The notes under the pieces: model-generated
Told to the model about the DNA's origin: nothing
What the model saw: the letters and a program-made list of their open reading frames with translations, nothing else
Database searches by the model: none
Translations under genes and position numbers: made by a program
Assembly: GCA_017746715.1 (NCBI GenBank)
Contig: JAGHZQ010000093.1
Coordinates: 1 to 44,220 of the forward strand
Direction: 5' to 3'
Length of the DNA stretch: 44,220 nucleotides
Source of the DNA: Cyanobacteria bacterium SBLK
Lineage (GTDB): Bacteria; Cyanobacteriota; Cyanobacteriia; Cyanobacteriales; Spirulinaceae
Shown: positions 24,841 to 32,676 of the stretch, piece by piece
How positions within the stretch are numbered: position 1 is the first letter of the stretch
How the letters are laid out: each line of letters starts with the position of its first letter

Positions 24841-24943
24841 GACAGAATAGGAAAACATCCCATGCAATACAGATTTGGTCTCAAATGTATTTCTGTGTCT
24901 ACTTCAACCCGCACGGCATTTCCGAGAAGGATTAGGAGGGGTT

Positions 24944-26539
24944 ATGTTTTTAAAACGAGTTCAAGTTCCCGATTTTCGAGTTTTACAAGATGTTGATATT
25001 TCTTTCGAACCGGATTTCTTTCCGAAAATCTTTCCTCTCGGTAGTTTGAATGGTGGCGGGAAAAGTACGCTGTTACAATTGATTTTTGTTTTATTACATT
25101 GTTCTTTTGATTCAAAAAAATTAGAATTTTTAAAGAATTTTCTTTATGGTTTTGGAACTCGTGAAGATTCTGACGAGAGGATATTAGCAAGATTTGAAAT
25201 TTGGGACGGAAAGGAGACCAGAAAATTTAATTTTTTTACTTGTAAAGATTCGCTAGTACAAAGAAAAATAGAAAACCTCAATAGTTTACATCAACCTAAT
25301 TATGATTTTGAGTTATTATTTTCTATACCTTTTATTACCAAAGAACCATTAAGCGAAATTTCATCTTTGGAAAATGATGTTGCATTTCTAGAGGAGACTG
25401 CTTCTAATCTAGAAGGAATAGAGAATAATGAAAATATTGAAAGCCTAAGACTGACACGACAGGAATTAGAAAATCTTTTACAATTAGAGAGAATGAAAGA
25501 AAATCCAAAAATATTATCAATATCTAAAACATTATCTAAATCTAGCTTATCATTGTCTGATTTTCACGCAGAGGTGAAAAATTTACAAAAAGAAATAGAC
25601 GATCAAATCAAAAGAGATAAAATTAATCTTGCTGCACTTTATGAGAGGCAATTAACCATACAAAATGTATCGGGAAAAATTCAAGAATATTTACATTCAG
25701 AAAAATTATTATTTATCTGTAACTATTCTACAAAAGGAAATGAAGCAAAAGAGATTCTATTATGTCGCTGTGAAAATCAAGAGATTGAACAAGGAGAATC
25801 TTTTTTGAATAATCTATCTGAAAAAATCTTTCTTGCTGCTCCTTCTACTCAAGTTTTTCTGTTCTTATCTCAAGAATCTAGAAAATTTCTATTCCAAGAA
25901 AAAAATACAGACATTGCAGATATAATTCCCAATCTTTTGGGTTCAATAGCAAAAGCAATGCGAAATTTGGAGGATAATGATAAGTATAGTTTTAATTATA
26001 GCGTACAACTTGAATCAGCAAAATTAAAACTATCAGGATTTTTTACATATGATTTTTTTGCAGTCAATCTCTTGATTAGTGCATTTAAAAATGCAAGAGA
26101 TAAAGATTTTAAAATAGCGATTGAAACGGGAGATTACGGAACAAACTATAAAGAGTTGTTAGGCGATTTGAATTTTCTGTTGCAAAACAAAAAAATCAAT
26201 ATTAATCAAGATTTATCTGGGGTGAATTTTAAATTAATTAAAGATGATGAGGAAATCGAGCTTTATCCAGAAGACTTAAGCCACGGCGAACTAAAACGAC
26301 TTAGTATCTATATGTGGCTAAAATATAATAATATAGAAGATGCAATTGTTCTGATGGATGAGATTGAGATTGCTTTCCATCCAGATTGGCAATATCAAAT
26401 TGTTCGCGATCTTGAAGAATGGGAAAACAGCAATCAATATATTCTGGCAACTCATTCTTACGAACTCTGTACCGCTTTAACTCCCGATCACGTTAAAGAA
26501 ATCGAACCCAAACTCTTAAAACCGAAACCCATTCAATAA
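24944..26539 (+). CDS. SMC/RecF-type AAA ATPase of a two-gene cassette
   Basis: ATG 24944 has a strong AGGAGGGG site and starts FLKRVQVPDFRVLQDVDISF, typical of RecF/OLD/AAA_15 ATPases; the protein has 531 residues. Walker A is the variant GSLNGGGKST (33-42). A long Glu/Lys/Leu-rich coiled-coil insertion spans ~145-255. The second half carries the ABC-like signature LSHGELKRL (~445), Walker B AIVLMDEIE (~467) and a switch His in LATHSYEL (~504). The gene is clearly AT-rich and I saw no GCGATCGC in it, unlike its neighbours. It lies 2 bp before a possible TOPRIM-like gene. Such pairs are often antiphage systems; that role is inferred. Confidence 0.82.
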   Translation: MFLKRVQVPDFRVLQDVDISFEPDFFPKIFPLGSLNGGGKSTLLQLIFVLLHCSFDSKKLEFLKNFLYGFGTREDSDERILARFEIWDGKETRKFNFFTCKDSLVQRKIENLNSLHQPNYDFELLFSIPFITKEPLSEISSLENDVAFLEETASNLEGIENNENIESLRLTRQELENLLQLERMKENPKILSISKTLSKSSLSLSDFHAEVKNLQKEIDDQIKRDKINLAALYERQLTIQNVSGKIQEYLHSEKLLFICNYSTKGNEAKEILLCRCENQEIEQGESFLNNLSEKIFLAAPSTQVFLFLSQESRKFLFQEKNTDIADIIPNLLGSIAKAMRNLEDNDKYSFNYSVQLESAKLKLSGFFTYDFFAVNLLISAFKNARDKDFKIAIETGDYGTNYKELLGDLNFLLQNKKININQDLSGVNFKLIKDDEEIELYPEDLSHGELKRLSIYMWLKYNNIEDAIVLMDEIEIAFHPDWQYQIVRDLEEWENSNQYILATHSYELCTALTPDHVKEIEPKLLKPKPIQ

Positions 26540-26541
26540 CA

Positions 26542-27597
26542 ATGACACTGAGCGAAGAAGAACTGATTACTAACTGTAAAGCAATTTTGAGCGATCGCAA
26601 TATCAGAAATAGAATTGTCATTTTATGCGAAGGAGAAGTCAGAGACTTATTGGGAAGCCGATCGCCGAGTGCTTATAAAGAACAATATTCGAGAATGGAA
26701 CAATATCCCGATGCTAACTTTTATAAATCTTGCATTCCCAGATGGTTTCCCCAACCCTTGCCAAAATTCTTTAATTGTGGTAATCAATTTGATGTTATTA
26801 AAACTTTTTTTACCCTCAAAAACTCCTATCCCGATCTATACCGAGAAATCCACCAGAAAGATATCCGCAACCCTTATCTTAATCCTGAAAAACTCTTTGC
26901 GATCGTCGATCTAGATATACAAAAAAAAGAAATTGACGATGAGGATTACAATTTTGCCGATACAATAGAAATTTATAACGATCTCTATCAGAATTTTCAA
27001 GTTAACGAAGCTAACGCATCCAATCATCGCATTTGGGTAACGGGATTGATTCATAAAGAAGCCTATTTTTTAATTCCCGAACTGCAATCCCTCTTTAACG
27101 AACATCCCAATAAGCCAACTTACAAAAATAATTTATTAGTTTTGCAAGATATTTATGCAGATATGGCGGACGATCTCGATCGCGATCTGGATATCAAAGA
27201 ACATTTAGATATTGTCAGCGATCGCCTAGCTTGTTGTACCGGACTCGATTGCAGTAGTGTAGAATCACTAAAAAGATCGTGGAAAGCTGAATTTTCTAGA
27301 GCCAAGGATCCTCATCGAAAAGAGAAATTGACTCGGGCATTATTAACAATAAAAAAGGCAAAAGTCAATAATAAAAAAGGAGAAAAAGATATTAAAGGCT
27401 ATTGGAATAAAATAAAATTTTCTCGAACAGAGTACGATTTCGATGCAGAACGGCTAGACGACAATCCCGACGAGCATTTTAGAAATAAACTCTCTTTAAC
27501 GATTGGACGGCAATTTTATAAACAACAAACACCAGATTCTAAATATCATATTCCGATTTTCTTTAAAACATTATATAATTCGACCATAACAATCTAA
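26542..27597 (+). CDS. Possible TOPRIM-like partner of the ATPase
   Basis: This is a 351-residue soluble protein starting 2 bp after the ATPase stop. The opening RNRIVILCEGEVRDLLG (Glu near residue 30) and, further on, LFAIVDLDIQKKE (DLD near ~122) have the spacing and order of the Glu and DxD motifs of TOPRIM nucleases. GLIHKEAYFLIPE (~168-180) resembles the 'H..E.YL' helix in DUF4435-type proteins. A Lys-rich segment (KKAKVNNKKGEKDIKGYW) suggests nucleic-acid contact. The layout resembles split OLD, Gabija or PARIS (AriA/AriB) effectors, but the sequence is not one I recognise. It contains GCGATCGC sites, in contrast to the ATPase gene. Confidence 0.65.
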   Translation: MTLSEEELITNCKAILSDRNIRNRIVILCEGEVRDLLGSRSPSAYKEQYSRMEQYPDANFYKSCIPRWFPQPLPKFFNCGNQFDVIKTFFTLKNSYPDLYREIHQKDIRNPYLNPEKLFAIVDLDIQKKEIDDEDYNFADTIEIYNDLYQNFQVNEANASNHRIWVTGLIHKEAYFLIPELQSLFNEHPNKPTYKNNLLVLQDIYADMADDLDRDLDIKEHLDIVSDRLACCTGLDCSSVESLKRSWKAEFSRAKDPHRKEKLTRALLTIKKAKVNNKKGEKDIKGYWNKIKFSRTEYDFDAERLDDNPDEHFRNKLSLTIGRQFYKQQTPDSKYHIPIFFKTLYNSTITI

Positions 27598-27613
27598 ACG
27601 TTCTGCGATCGCC

Positions 27614-27967
27614 CTAACGCAAGAACACCAATAAAACACTCATCAAAATCACCCCCAACAACAGCAATAAACCGCGATTATTCCTGAACCAAGACTGAAA
27701 CGCCTTTGTACCCGTTAGCGGGGGAACGATATCCTCTTCAAGAGAAGCGCGATCGCTATACAATGTACAAGTTTTCGCATAAGGACGCTGAGGAAAATTG
27801 CAAGAATCGTCCTCATGATACAAACAGCGATCGCACAAATAAGACGCTCCCTTGGCTTGATAAAGGGGGATTCCTTGATGTCCGTAGGCTTTGAGAACGG
27901 TACCGCAATGAGGACACTTTAACGCATCCGCCGTCACTAAATTTCCGCATTGAGGACAACTCGGCAT
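27614..27967 (-). CDS. Zinc-ribbon membrane protein
   Basis: A 117-residue protein. An N-terminal zinc ribbon (CPQCGNLVTADALKCPHCGTVLK) is followed by a second cysteine cluster (YLCDRCLYHEDDSCNFPQRPYAKTC), a linker and a C-terminal membrane span (GLLLLLGVILMSVLLVFL). It is probably tail-anchored with the metal-binding part in the cytoplasm. The family recurs in cyanobacteria without a known role. It is convergent with the TOPRIM-like gene, 16 bp between stops. Confidence 0.75.
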   Translation of the reverse strand: MPSCPQCGNLVTADALKCPHCGTVLKAYGHQGIPLYQAKGASYLCDRCLYHEDDSCNFPQRPYAKTCTLYSDRASLEEDIVPPLTGTKAFQSWFRNNRGLLLLLGVILMSVLLVFLR

Positions 27968-27997
27968 GACTTTATCTCCAAAATATCTGCAAACCGT

Positions 27998-28312
27998 TCA
28001 ACTTCCATTATGGAGAAATTTCCGAACCTGATACTCTCCCTCCTCGAAAAGATCGTAAGGTTGACCGAAAGCGATCGCAAATCTGCGCTCTGTTTTCTGC
28101 AAAACATCCACAGGAATAGCACTCCAATCCGCTTTGGTTCTCCAGCGAACAATCAAAGCAACTTCTTCAGGATTGGGAGATAACCACACTTCTTTCCCCA
28201 AAAAACCTGGGTATTTCGCCAGTGCCTCCGTCCAGATATCCTCATCAATTTGAATAAAGCGTTCTCGCTCTTCCGCCGCAACTTTAAATTTAAGCCACTC
28301 AATAATCACCAT
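27998..28312 (-). CDS. TIGR03792 family protein
   Basis: This is a 104-residue protein from ATG 28312; a GTG at 28333 would add seven residues. VIIEWLKFKV, FIQIDEDIWTEALAKYPGFLGKEVW, SPNPEEVALIVRWRT and W..IP match the TIGR03792 family of small ferredoxin-like (ABM-type alpha/beta) proteins, restricted mainly to cyanobacteria and of unknown function. Its start lies about 30 bp from the leftward promoter side of a dispersed palindrome. Confidence 0.8.
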   Translation of the reverse strand: MVIIEWLKFKVAAEERERFIQIDEDIWTEALAKYPGFLGKEVWLSPNPEEVALIVRWRTKADWSAIPVDVLQKTERRFAIAFGQPYDLFEEGEYQVRKFLHNGS

Positions 28313-28374
28313 AATTCCATGAATAACGAACACCGATCGATCCCACTATATCAACCAACTGGTGACTAATGTAC

Positions 28375-28394
28375 AGACAAGGCATGCCTTGTCT
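28375..28394. repeat. 20-bp perfect palindrome AGACAAGGCATGCCTTGTCT
   Basis: Perfectly self-complementary with a GCATGC centre, as in the palindrome at 24811-24840. It lies in the gap between a leftward TIGR03792 gene and the rightward phasin-like gene. It is probably a member of the same class of dispersed intergenic palindromes. Confidence 0.85.
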
Positions 28395-28480
28395 CTATGG
28401 GTAACTGATAAGGTGATAACCGTTCCCGATTTTGCGATCGCCTCGCTAAGATAAATAGAGTTGGAGGACAAAACAGCAAA

Positions 28481-28810
28481 ATGGACAACAACGGCAATTT
28501 GATACAAGAACTGCTAACGATTGGGTTGGGAACAACCGCCTTTGTCGCCGAGAAATTGGGGGAAATGGGCGATCGTTTGGTCAAAGAGGGTAAAATCGAA
28601 CCCGATGAAGCTAAAGCGATGGTGAATGAGGTTCTCAATAAAGTCAGCACCGATCGCAGTACCGTAGAAGACCGGATGCAGCAACAACTCAAAACCGTCC
28701 TGCAAGATATCGGCGTTCCCCGACAGTCGGAAATTGACGCATTGCGCGGACGGATCGATCGCTTGGAACATCAAGTCAGAGACCTCGAAAATAAACAGTG
28801 GCGTTCGTAA
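28481..28810 (+). CDS. Phasin-like coiled-coil protein
   Basis: A 109-residue protein: LIQELLTIGLGTTAFVAEKLGEMGDRLVKEGKIEPDEAKAMVNE is the opening of small phasin-like (polyhydroxyalkanoate granule or 'DUF1640-like') proteins. After it come RMQQQLKTVLQDIGVPRQSEIDALRGRIDRLEHQVRDLE, the conserved C-terminal coil with the 'R.EID.L..R.D.LE..V..L' pattern. It is amphipathic and soluble. It is closely followed (13 bp) by the FKBP gene and is possibly cotranscribed. PHA binding itself is not shown by the sequence. Confidence 0.75.
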   Translation: MDNNGNLIQELLTIGLGTTAFVAEKLGEMGDRLVKEGKIEPDEAKAMVNEVLNKVSTDRSTVEDRMQQQLKTVLQDIGVPRQSEIDALRGRIDRLEHQVRDLENKQWRS

Positions 28811-28823
28811 TCAAGGATAGTCA

Positions 28824-29378
28824 ATGAAAGCAATTTTAATTAGCATCAGCGCGATCGCGATCTTTGGATCGATCTTGGCGATCGCTTTATTTATGGGGAA
28901 TGGAGAAGAAGCCGTCTCGTCCCAAAATCCGATCGATTCTGCGTCAACTGAGGTAGCAACTGGTACGCTAACAGCAGAGGAATCTTCTACAGATGCCTCG
29001 GACCTTTTACCCACTCAGGAAAACGTGACCGAAGAAAATACTATTACAACGGAGTCCGGACTCCAATACGTTGTTATCAAAGAAGGGGTCGGCGACTCTC
29101 CTAAAAAAGGCGATACCGTTGTCGTCCACTATACGGGAACCTTAAACGATGGAACGAAATTCGATAGTTCTCGCGATCGCGGTCAGCCTTTTTCCTTTAA
29201 GATTGGCATCGGACAAGTGATTAAAGGTTGGGATGAAGGCGTGGGACTGATGAAACCGGGAGGACGGCGCAAATTAATTATTCCCCCCGATTTGGGATAC
29301 GGTGCGCGGGGTGCTGGCGGTGTCATTCCTCCCAATGCAACGCTGACTTTTGATGTCGAATTATTAAGAATTCAGTAA
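28824..29378 (+). CDS. FKBP-type peptidyl-prolyl cis-trans isomerase
   Basis: This is a 184-residue protein. The N-terminus MKAILISISAIAIFGSILAIALFMG is a signal anchor or signal peptide, then an acidic Ser/Thr linker (~27-70). The FKBP domain (~75-184) has GLQYVVIKEGVGDSPKKGDTV with the key residues VVHYTGTL, FDSS, FSFKIGIGQVIKGWDEGV and the LGYGARGAGGVIPPNATLTFDVELL active-site wall. Tyr, Phe, Trp and Ile pocket residues are all present, so it should be active on lumenal or periplasmic proteins. A hairpin terminator follows. Confidence 0.92.
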   Translation: MKAILISISAIAIFGSILAIALFMGNGEEAVSSQNPIDSASTEVATGTLTAEESSTDASDLLPTQENVTEENTITTESGLQYVVIKEGVGDSPKKGDTVVVHYTGTLNDGTKFDSSRDRGQPFSFKIGIGQVIKGWDEGVGLMKPGGRRKLIIPPDLGYGARGAGGVIPPNATLTFDVELLRIQ

Positions 29379-29389
29379 TTGCTCTTTCA

Positions 29390-29421
29390 CCCCTTCTTTT
29401 CCATTTAAAAGAGGGGGATTT
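29390..29421 (+). terminator. Intrinsic terminator after the FKBP gene
   Basis: CCCCTTCTTTT (29390-29400) pairs with AAAAGAGGGG (29407-29416), with one bulge around CCATTT, followed by GGATTTT. It separates the FKBP gene from the HTH gene, whose ATG is at 29428; the G-run may double as its ribosome site. Confidence 0.75.
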
Positions 29422-29427
29422 TACAAG

Positions 29428-30051
29428 ATGAATCAACCAAGTCAACGCTTGCAAGAATTGATGCAGCAAGCTGATATCTCCAGTTTCAAACAATTAATTC
29501 GTCTTGCTGGCGTTTCCGAATGGCAAGTGCGACAATTGCGACGGGGAAAGATTGCCAAAATGCGGATGGAGAATTTGGAAAAGTTGGCCAAATCCTTACA
29601 AATTTCCCTTACAAAACTAATTGAAGCATTTTCCTCCGAACCTTCCGATCGCGATGAAGAGATAGACTGGCAAAAAGAATACGATCGCCTACAACAACAA
29701 CTCGATCGCCAAAAAGAAGAACTCCGACAAGATTTTCAGCGCGAAAGTTTGCAAGCGATCGAATCTTGGCTTCTACAATGGCCGACGGTTGTTAATGCAG
29801 TGCAGAACAATCCTCAATTACCTGCCATGCGCTTGCTCCCTTTAGTTAAACCGATTGAAAGTTTAATCGAACAATGGGGGTTAGAAGCGATCGCCTCGGT
29901 AGGAGAAGAAATTGCTTACGATCCCCAACAACATCAACTGATGGAAGGATTGGCAGAAGTTGGCGAACGAGTGAAAGTTCGTTATGTCGGCTACTGCGAT
30001 CGCGAAAAAAAATTATTATATCGTGCTAAAGTAAGTAAAATTGACTCATAA
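29428..30051 (+). CDS. HTH protein with coiled coil and GrpE-like C-terminal domain
   Basis: The protein has 207 residues. Residues ~1-65 form an XRE-type helix-turn-helix (LQELMQQADISSFKQLIRLAGVSEWQVRQLRRGK, then MENLEKLAKSLQISL). A coiled coil follows (YDRLQQQLDRQKEELRQDFQRESLQ), then a helical region (WLLQWPTVVNAVQNNPQL). The end (EAIASVGEEIAYDPQQHQLMEG, VKVRYVGYCDREKKLLYRAKV) resembles the beta wing of the nucleotide exchange factor GrpE. DNA binding and chaperone contact are therefore plausible in one protein; neither is shown. It precedes the sulfotransferase genes by 64 bp. Confidence 0.75.
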   Translation: MNQPSQRLQELMQQADISSFKQLIRLAGVSEWQVRQLRRGKIAKMRMENLEKLAKSLQISLTKLIEAFSSEPSDRDEEIDWQKEYDRLQQQLDRQKEELRQDFQRESLQAIESWLLQWPTVVNAVQNNPQLPAMRLLPLVKPIESLIEQWGLEAIASVGEEIAYDPQQHQLMEGLAEVGERVKVRYVGYCDREKKLLYRAKVSKIDS

Positions 30052-30115
30052 TTGGTTTTTGTCAATTTGTGGGTACATCTCAAATTTTTCAATTTATCAT
30101 TCCGTCATTAATAAG

Positions 30116-31000
30116 ATGAAATTACCTACATTTTTAATTATTGGTGTTGAAAAATCCGGCACGACATCAATTTATAACTATTTAAAACAGCATCCCCAAG
30201 TATACATGAGTCCAATTAAAGAAACCAATTTTCTCGAACGAGATTGGGAGAGGGATAAGAGCGAAAAAAAAGCCAAAATTATAACCTTTGAAGCCTATCG
30301 CGATCTTTTTAAAGACGCAACGGATGAAATTGCGATAGGGGAAGCCTCTCCTAATTATTTATTTCATTGTAAAACCAGCATTCCTAGAATTAAACAATAC
30401 GTTCCCAATGTGAAGGCGATCGCGATTTTGCGAGATCCCGTGGAGCGTGCTTATTCGGATTATTTAATGCACATCCGCGATGCGATTAATTTTGGGAAAG
30501 TTAAAACGTTGTCCGAACAAGTACAATTTAGCGCTCGCAGTTCCTTTACTCTTCGCAAAGGATTGTATTGCGAACCCGTCCAACATTTCTTTGATAACTT
30601 CGGTCGCGATCGCGTAAAAATTTGTTTATATGACGATCTCAGCCAAAATTCAGAGACTTTTATGCAAGATATTTATCGTTTTCTTGAAGTTGACGATCGC
30701 TTTAACGCCGATACCTCTCAAAGAGCGCAAACGGCGGCGGTGCCTAAAAATATATTAGTTAATCGTTTAATCAGAACAAAAAATCCAGTCCGTTCCGCGA
30801 TCGCTCCCGTGCTCAAATTAGTTTTCTCTCAAGAAATGCGGGATAATATTCGCAAAACTTTAATCCGTTTTAACTCTCAAGAGAAAGAGGCAATTCCTCT
30901 GACTCCAGAAGAAAAACAAATGTTGCAAGATTACTATCGCGAAGATATTTTAAAACTCCAAGATTTGTTACAGCGAGATTTATCAGCTTGGTTGGGTTAA
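30116..31000 (+). CDS. Sulfotransferase
   Basis: ATG 30116 is chosen because the PAPS-binding motif begins 7 residues later; an in-frame extension to 30041 overlaps the HTH gene. The product is 294 residues. The 5'-phosphosulfate loop IIGVEKSGTTSIYNYLKQHP (~6-25) and the 3'-phosphate site AILRDPVERAYSDYLMHI (~101-118) are clear. KETNFLERDWE, ASPNYLF and a later RKGLYCEPVQHFFDNF segment fit glycan/heparan-type sulfotransferases. It probably transfers sulfate from PAPS to a surface polysaccharide sugar. The next gene is a more divergent sulfotransferase-like protein. Confidence 0.9.
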   Translation: MKLPTFLIIGVEKSGTTSIYNYLKQHPQVYMSPIKETNFLERDWERDKSEKKAKIITFEAYRDLFKDATDEIAIGEASPNYLFHCKTSIPRIKQYVPNVKAIAILRDPVERAYSDYLMHIRDAINFGKVKTLSEQVQFSARSSFTLRKGLYCEPVQHFFDNFGRDRVKICLYDDLSQNSETFMQDIYRFLEVDDRFNADTSQRAQTAAVPKNILVNRLIRTKNPVRSAIAPVLKLVFSQEMRDNIRKTLIRFNSQEKEAIPLTPEEKQMLQDYYREDILKLQDLLQRDLSAWLG

Positions 31001-31078
31001 CCAATAAATATGAATGCCTAATGTTGCATCCAAACTCAAAATATGCCATTAAAATTTTACATTTTTCAGGAGGAAATT

Positions 31079-31915
31079 ATGTTAGCGATTCTACGTAAAT
31101 TCAAACGAGATATAAGGTATGAAGTACATGATGTTTTCAGAATGATAACCCAACGCCATCGTCTTAACACAGTTGTCAATCACAAAGAGATTAGAATAGT
31201 CGGATTGAGACGAACGGGAAATCATGCAATTATTAACTGGATTCGCAAGCAACATTGCGGTGAAGTATGGCATCTTAATAGTGTGAGAGCAGGAGAAAAT
31301 CCCTATCGTTATCTGTATTCACACTATCCGAGAGAGTCTTTAAGGAACGAAGCACTTGGCAATTTTGTCACTAAAGATTGTTTGCTCTACAATTATGAGG
31401 ATCACGATCTCGATCTCGTCGTTAACTCAAAGTTTGAAAAAAAGCACGATCTATATATAGGAAAGAGTTCTACTCGCTACGATCTTATAATATTAAGGGA
31501 TCCATTTAATTTGATGGCAAGTCGTATCAAAAACAATTATCTCAACGTTAGAAATCCCAATGGAAATCCAACTCAACTCTGGATTGAGTATGCTCGAGAA
31601 TTTTTGGGAGAAACAAATTATTTGCAAAACAATAAAATTTGTTGTAACTACAATCGTTGGTTTAGCGATATAGAATATCGAAAAGAATTTGCATCAAAGC
31701 TAGGACTTGAGTTTACCGATCGAGGAATTAACCAAGTCAAGACTGAAGGGGGTGGAAGTTCGTTTGATGGAGAAAAATTTGATGGAAAAGCAACCCAAAT
31801 GGATGTTATAAATCGATATAAACTCTTTCAAGATAACCCAATTTACCAACAACTCGTTAATAATGAAGAACTGAGAGAGTATTCAAGGAAAATATTTGGT
31901 AATCTTGATTCCTAG
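31079..31915 (+). CDS. Sulfotransferase-like P-loop protein
   Basis: ATG 31079 has a textbook CAGGAGGAAATT site, which decides the start over an upstream ATG 31043. The protein has 278 residues. IVGLRRTGNHAIINWIRKQ (~41-59) is a modified PAPS loop with Arg-Arg-Thr-Gly in place of Lys-Ser-Gly-Thr. YDLIILRDPFNLMASRIKNNY (~138) is a convincing 3'-phosphate motif. FVTKDCLLYNYEDHDLD and WFSDIEYRKEFA have no known counterpart to me. It is moderately AT-rich, and I see no GCGATCGC inside, unlike the gene before it, so it may be a later arrival. Confidence 0.75.
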   Translation: MLAILRKFKRDIRYEVHDVFRMITQRHRLNTVVNHKEIRIVGLRRTGNHAIINWIRKQHCGEVWHLNSVRAGENPYRYLYSHYPRESLRNEALGNFVTKDCLLYNYEDHDLDLVVNSKFEKKHDLYIGKSSTRYDLIILRDPFNLMASRIKNNYLNVRNPNGNPTQLWIEYAREFLGETNYLQNNKICCNYNRWFSDIEYRKEFASKLGLEFTDRGINQVKTEGGGSSFDGEKFDGKATQMDVINRYKLFQDNPIYQQLVNNEELREYSRKIFGNLDS

Positions 31916-32147
31916 TTGAGCTAGAGCGATTTCAATGGAGATGAGCACAAAAGCAAAATAGGAGCAAGAGAAAATCTATTGTGTGACGTTTTCTCTCGTT
32001 AACCCCTCGGGTCTAACGGGAGGTTCAAAAAAGACTAGACTAATCTTTTTATTCTTTAATCTCCTTTGCTCCTGTTAAATCAGAGATTCTAACGGGAGAC
32101 CCCTCGCAACATTTAGTAAGGTGGAATTTACCCACCCTACAATGTTA
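31916..32147. other. Intergenic stretch with hairpins and a duplicated CTAACGGGAG motif
   Basis: The 232-bp convergent gap holds GAGAAAA…TTTTCTC (31971-31998) and AAAAAGACTAGACTAATCTTTTT-type pairing (~32025-32046), a weak bidirectional terminator. CTAACGGGAG occurs twice (about 32014 and 32090) in opposite contexts with CCCCTCG, forming possible long-range stems. Near the end is GGTGGAATTTACCCACC, another inverted repeat. Confidence 0.45.
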
Positions 32148-32549
32148 TTAATTGGATTCTTCGACAAAATCCAAAGATGCAGAATTCATGCAATATCTTT
32201 TTCCTGTTGGTCTCGGTCCGTCGTTAAAAACGTGACCCAAATGAGCACCGCAAGCCGAACAAAGCACCTCTGTTCGCGTCATAAACAAACTACGATCGCT
32301 TTCATAACTAACATTTTCTTCCGATACGGGAGCGTAAAAACTCGGCCATCCCGTCCCAGAATCGTATTTAGTTTCCGAACTAAATAGTTCTGTTCCGCAA
32401 CAAATACATTTATATATTCCCGATTTTTTATTGTCGTGATATTTTCCCGTAAATGCGCGTTCCGTTCCTTTTTTACGGGTCACTTTAAATTGTTCCGGGG
32501 TAAGTTGTTGCTTCCACTCGGCTTCTGTTTTTTGGACTTTTTCAACCAT
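32148..32549 (-). CDS. msrB: Peptide-methionine (R)-S-oxide reductase
   Basis: A 133-residue enzyme repairing oxidised Met (R form). It has the four zinc cysteines as CICCG and CSACG, the WPSF signature in GTGWPSFYAPV, HLGHVF, and the catalytic Cys in KRYCMNSASLDF (~119). No signal peptide, so it is cytoplasmic. Length and motif order are standard. The minus-strand start is ATG 32549. Confidence 0.95.
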   Translation of the reverse strand: MVEKVQKTEAEWKQQLTPEQFKVTRKKGTERAFTGKYHDNKKSGIYKCICCGTELFSSETKYDSGTGWPSFYAPVSEENVSYESDRSLFMTRTEVLCSACGAHLGHVFNDGPRPTGKRYCMNSASLDFVEESN

Positions 32550-32676
32550 TGTATTAAATCAGTAAAGAGCAAACGGAAATTGAGGAAAACTCATTTTATT
32601 ATACAATATTTTTTAAGATTATTCGAGAAAAAATGTTTTCATCGTTTGTTGCCAAGTTCTCGCGATCGTACCTCCA

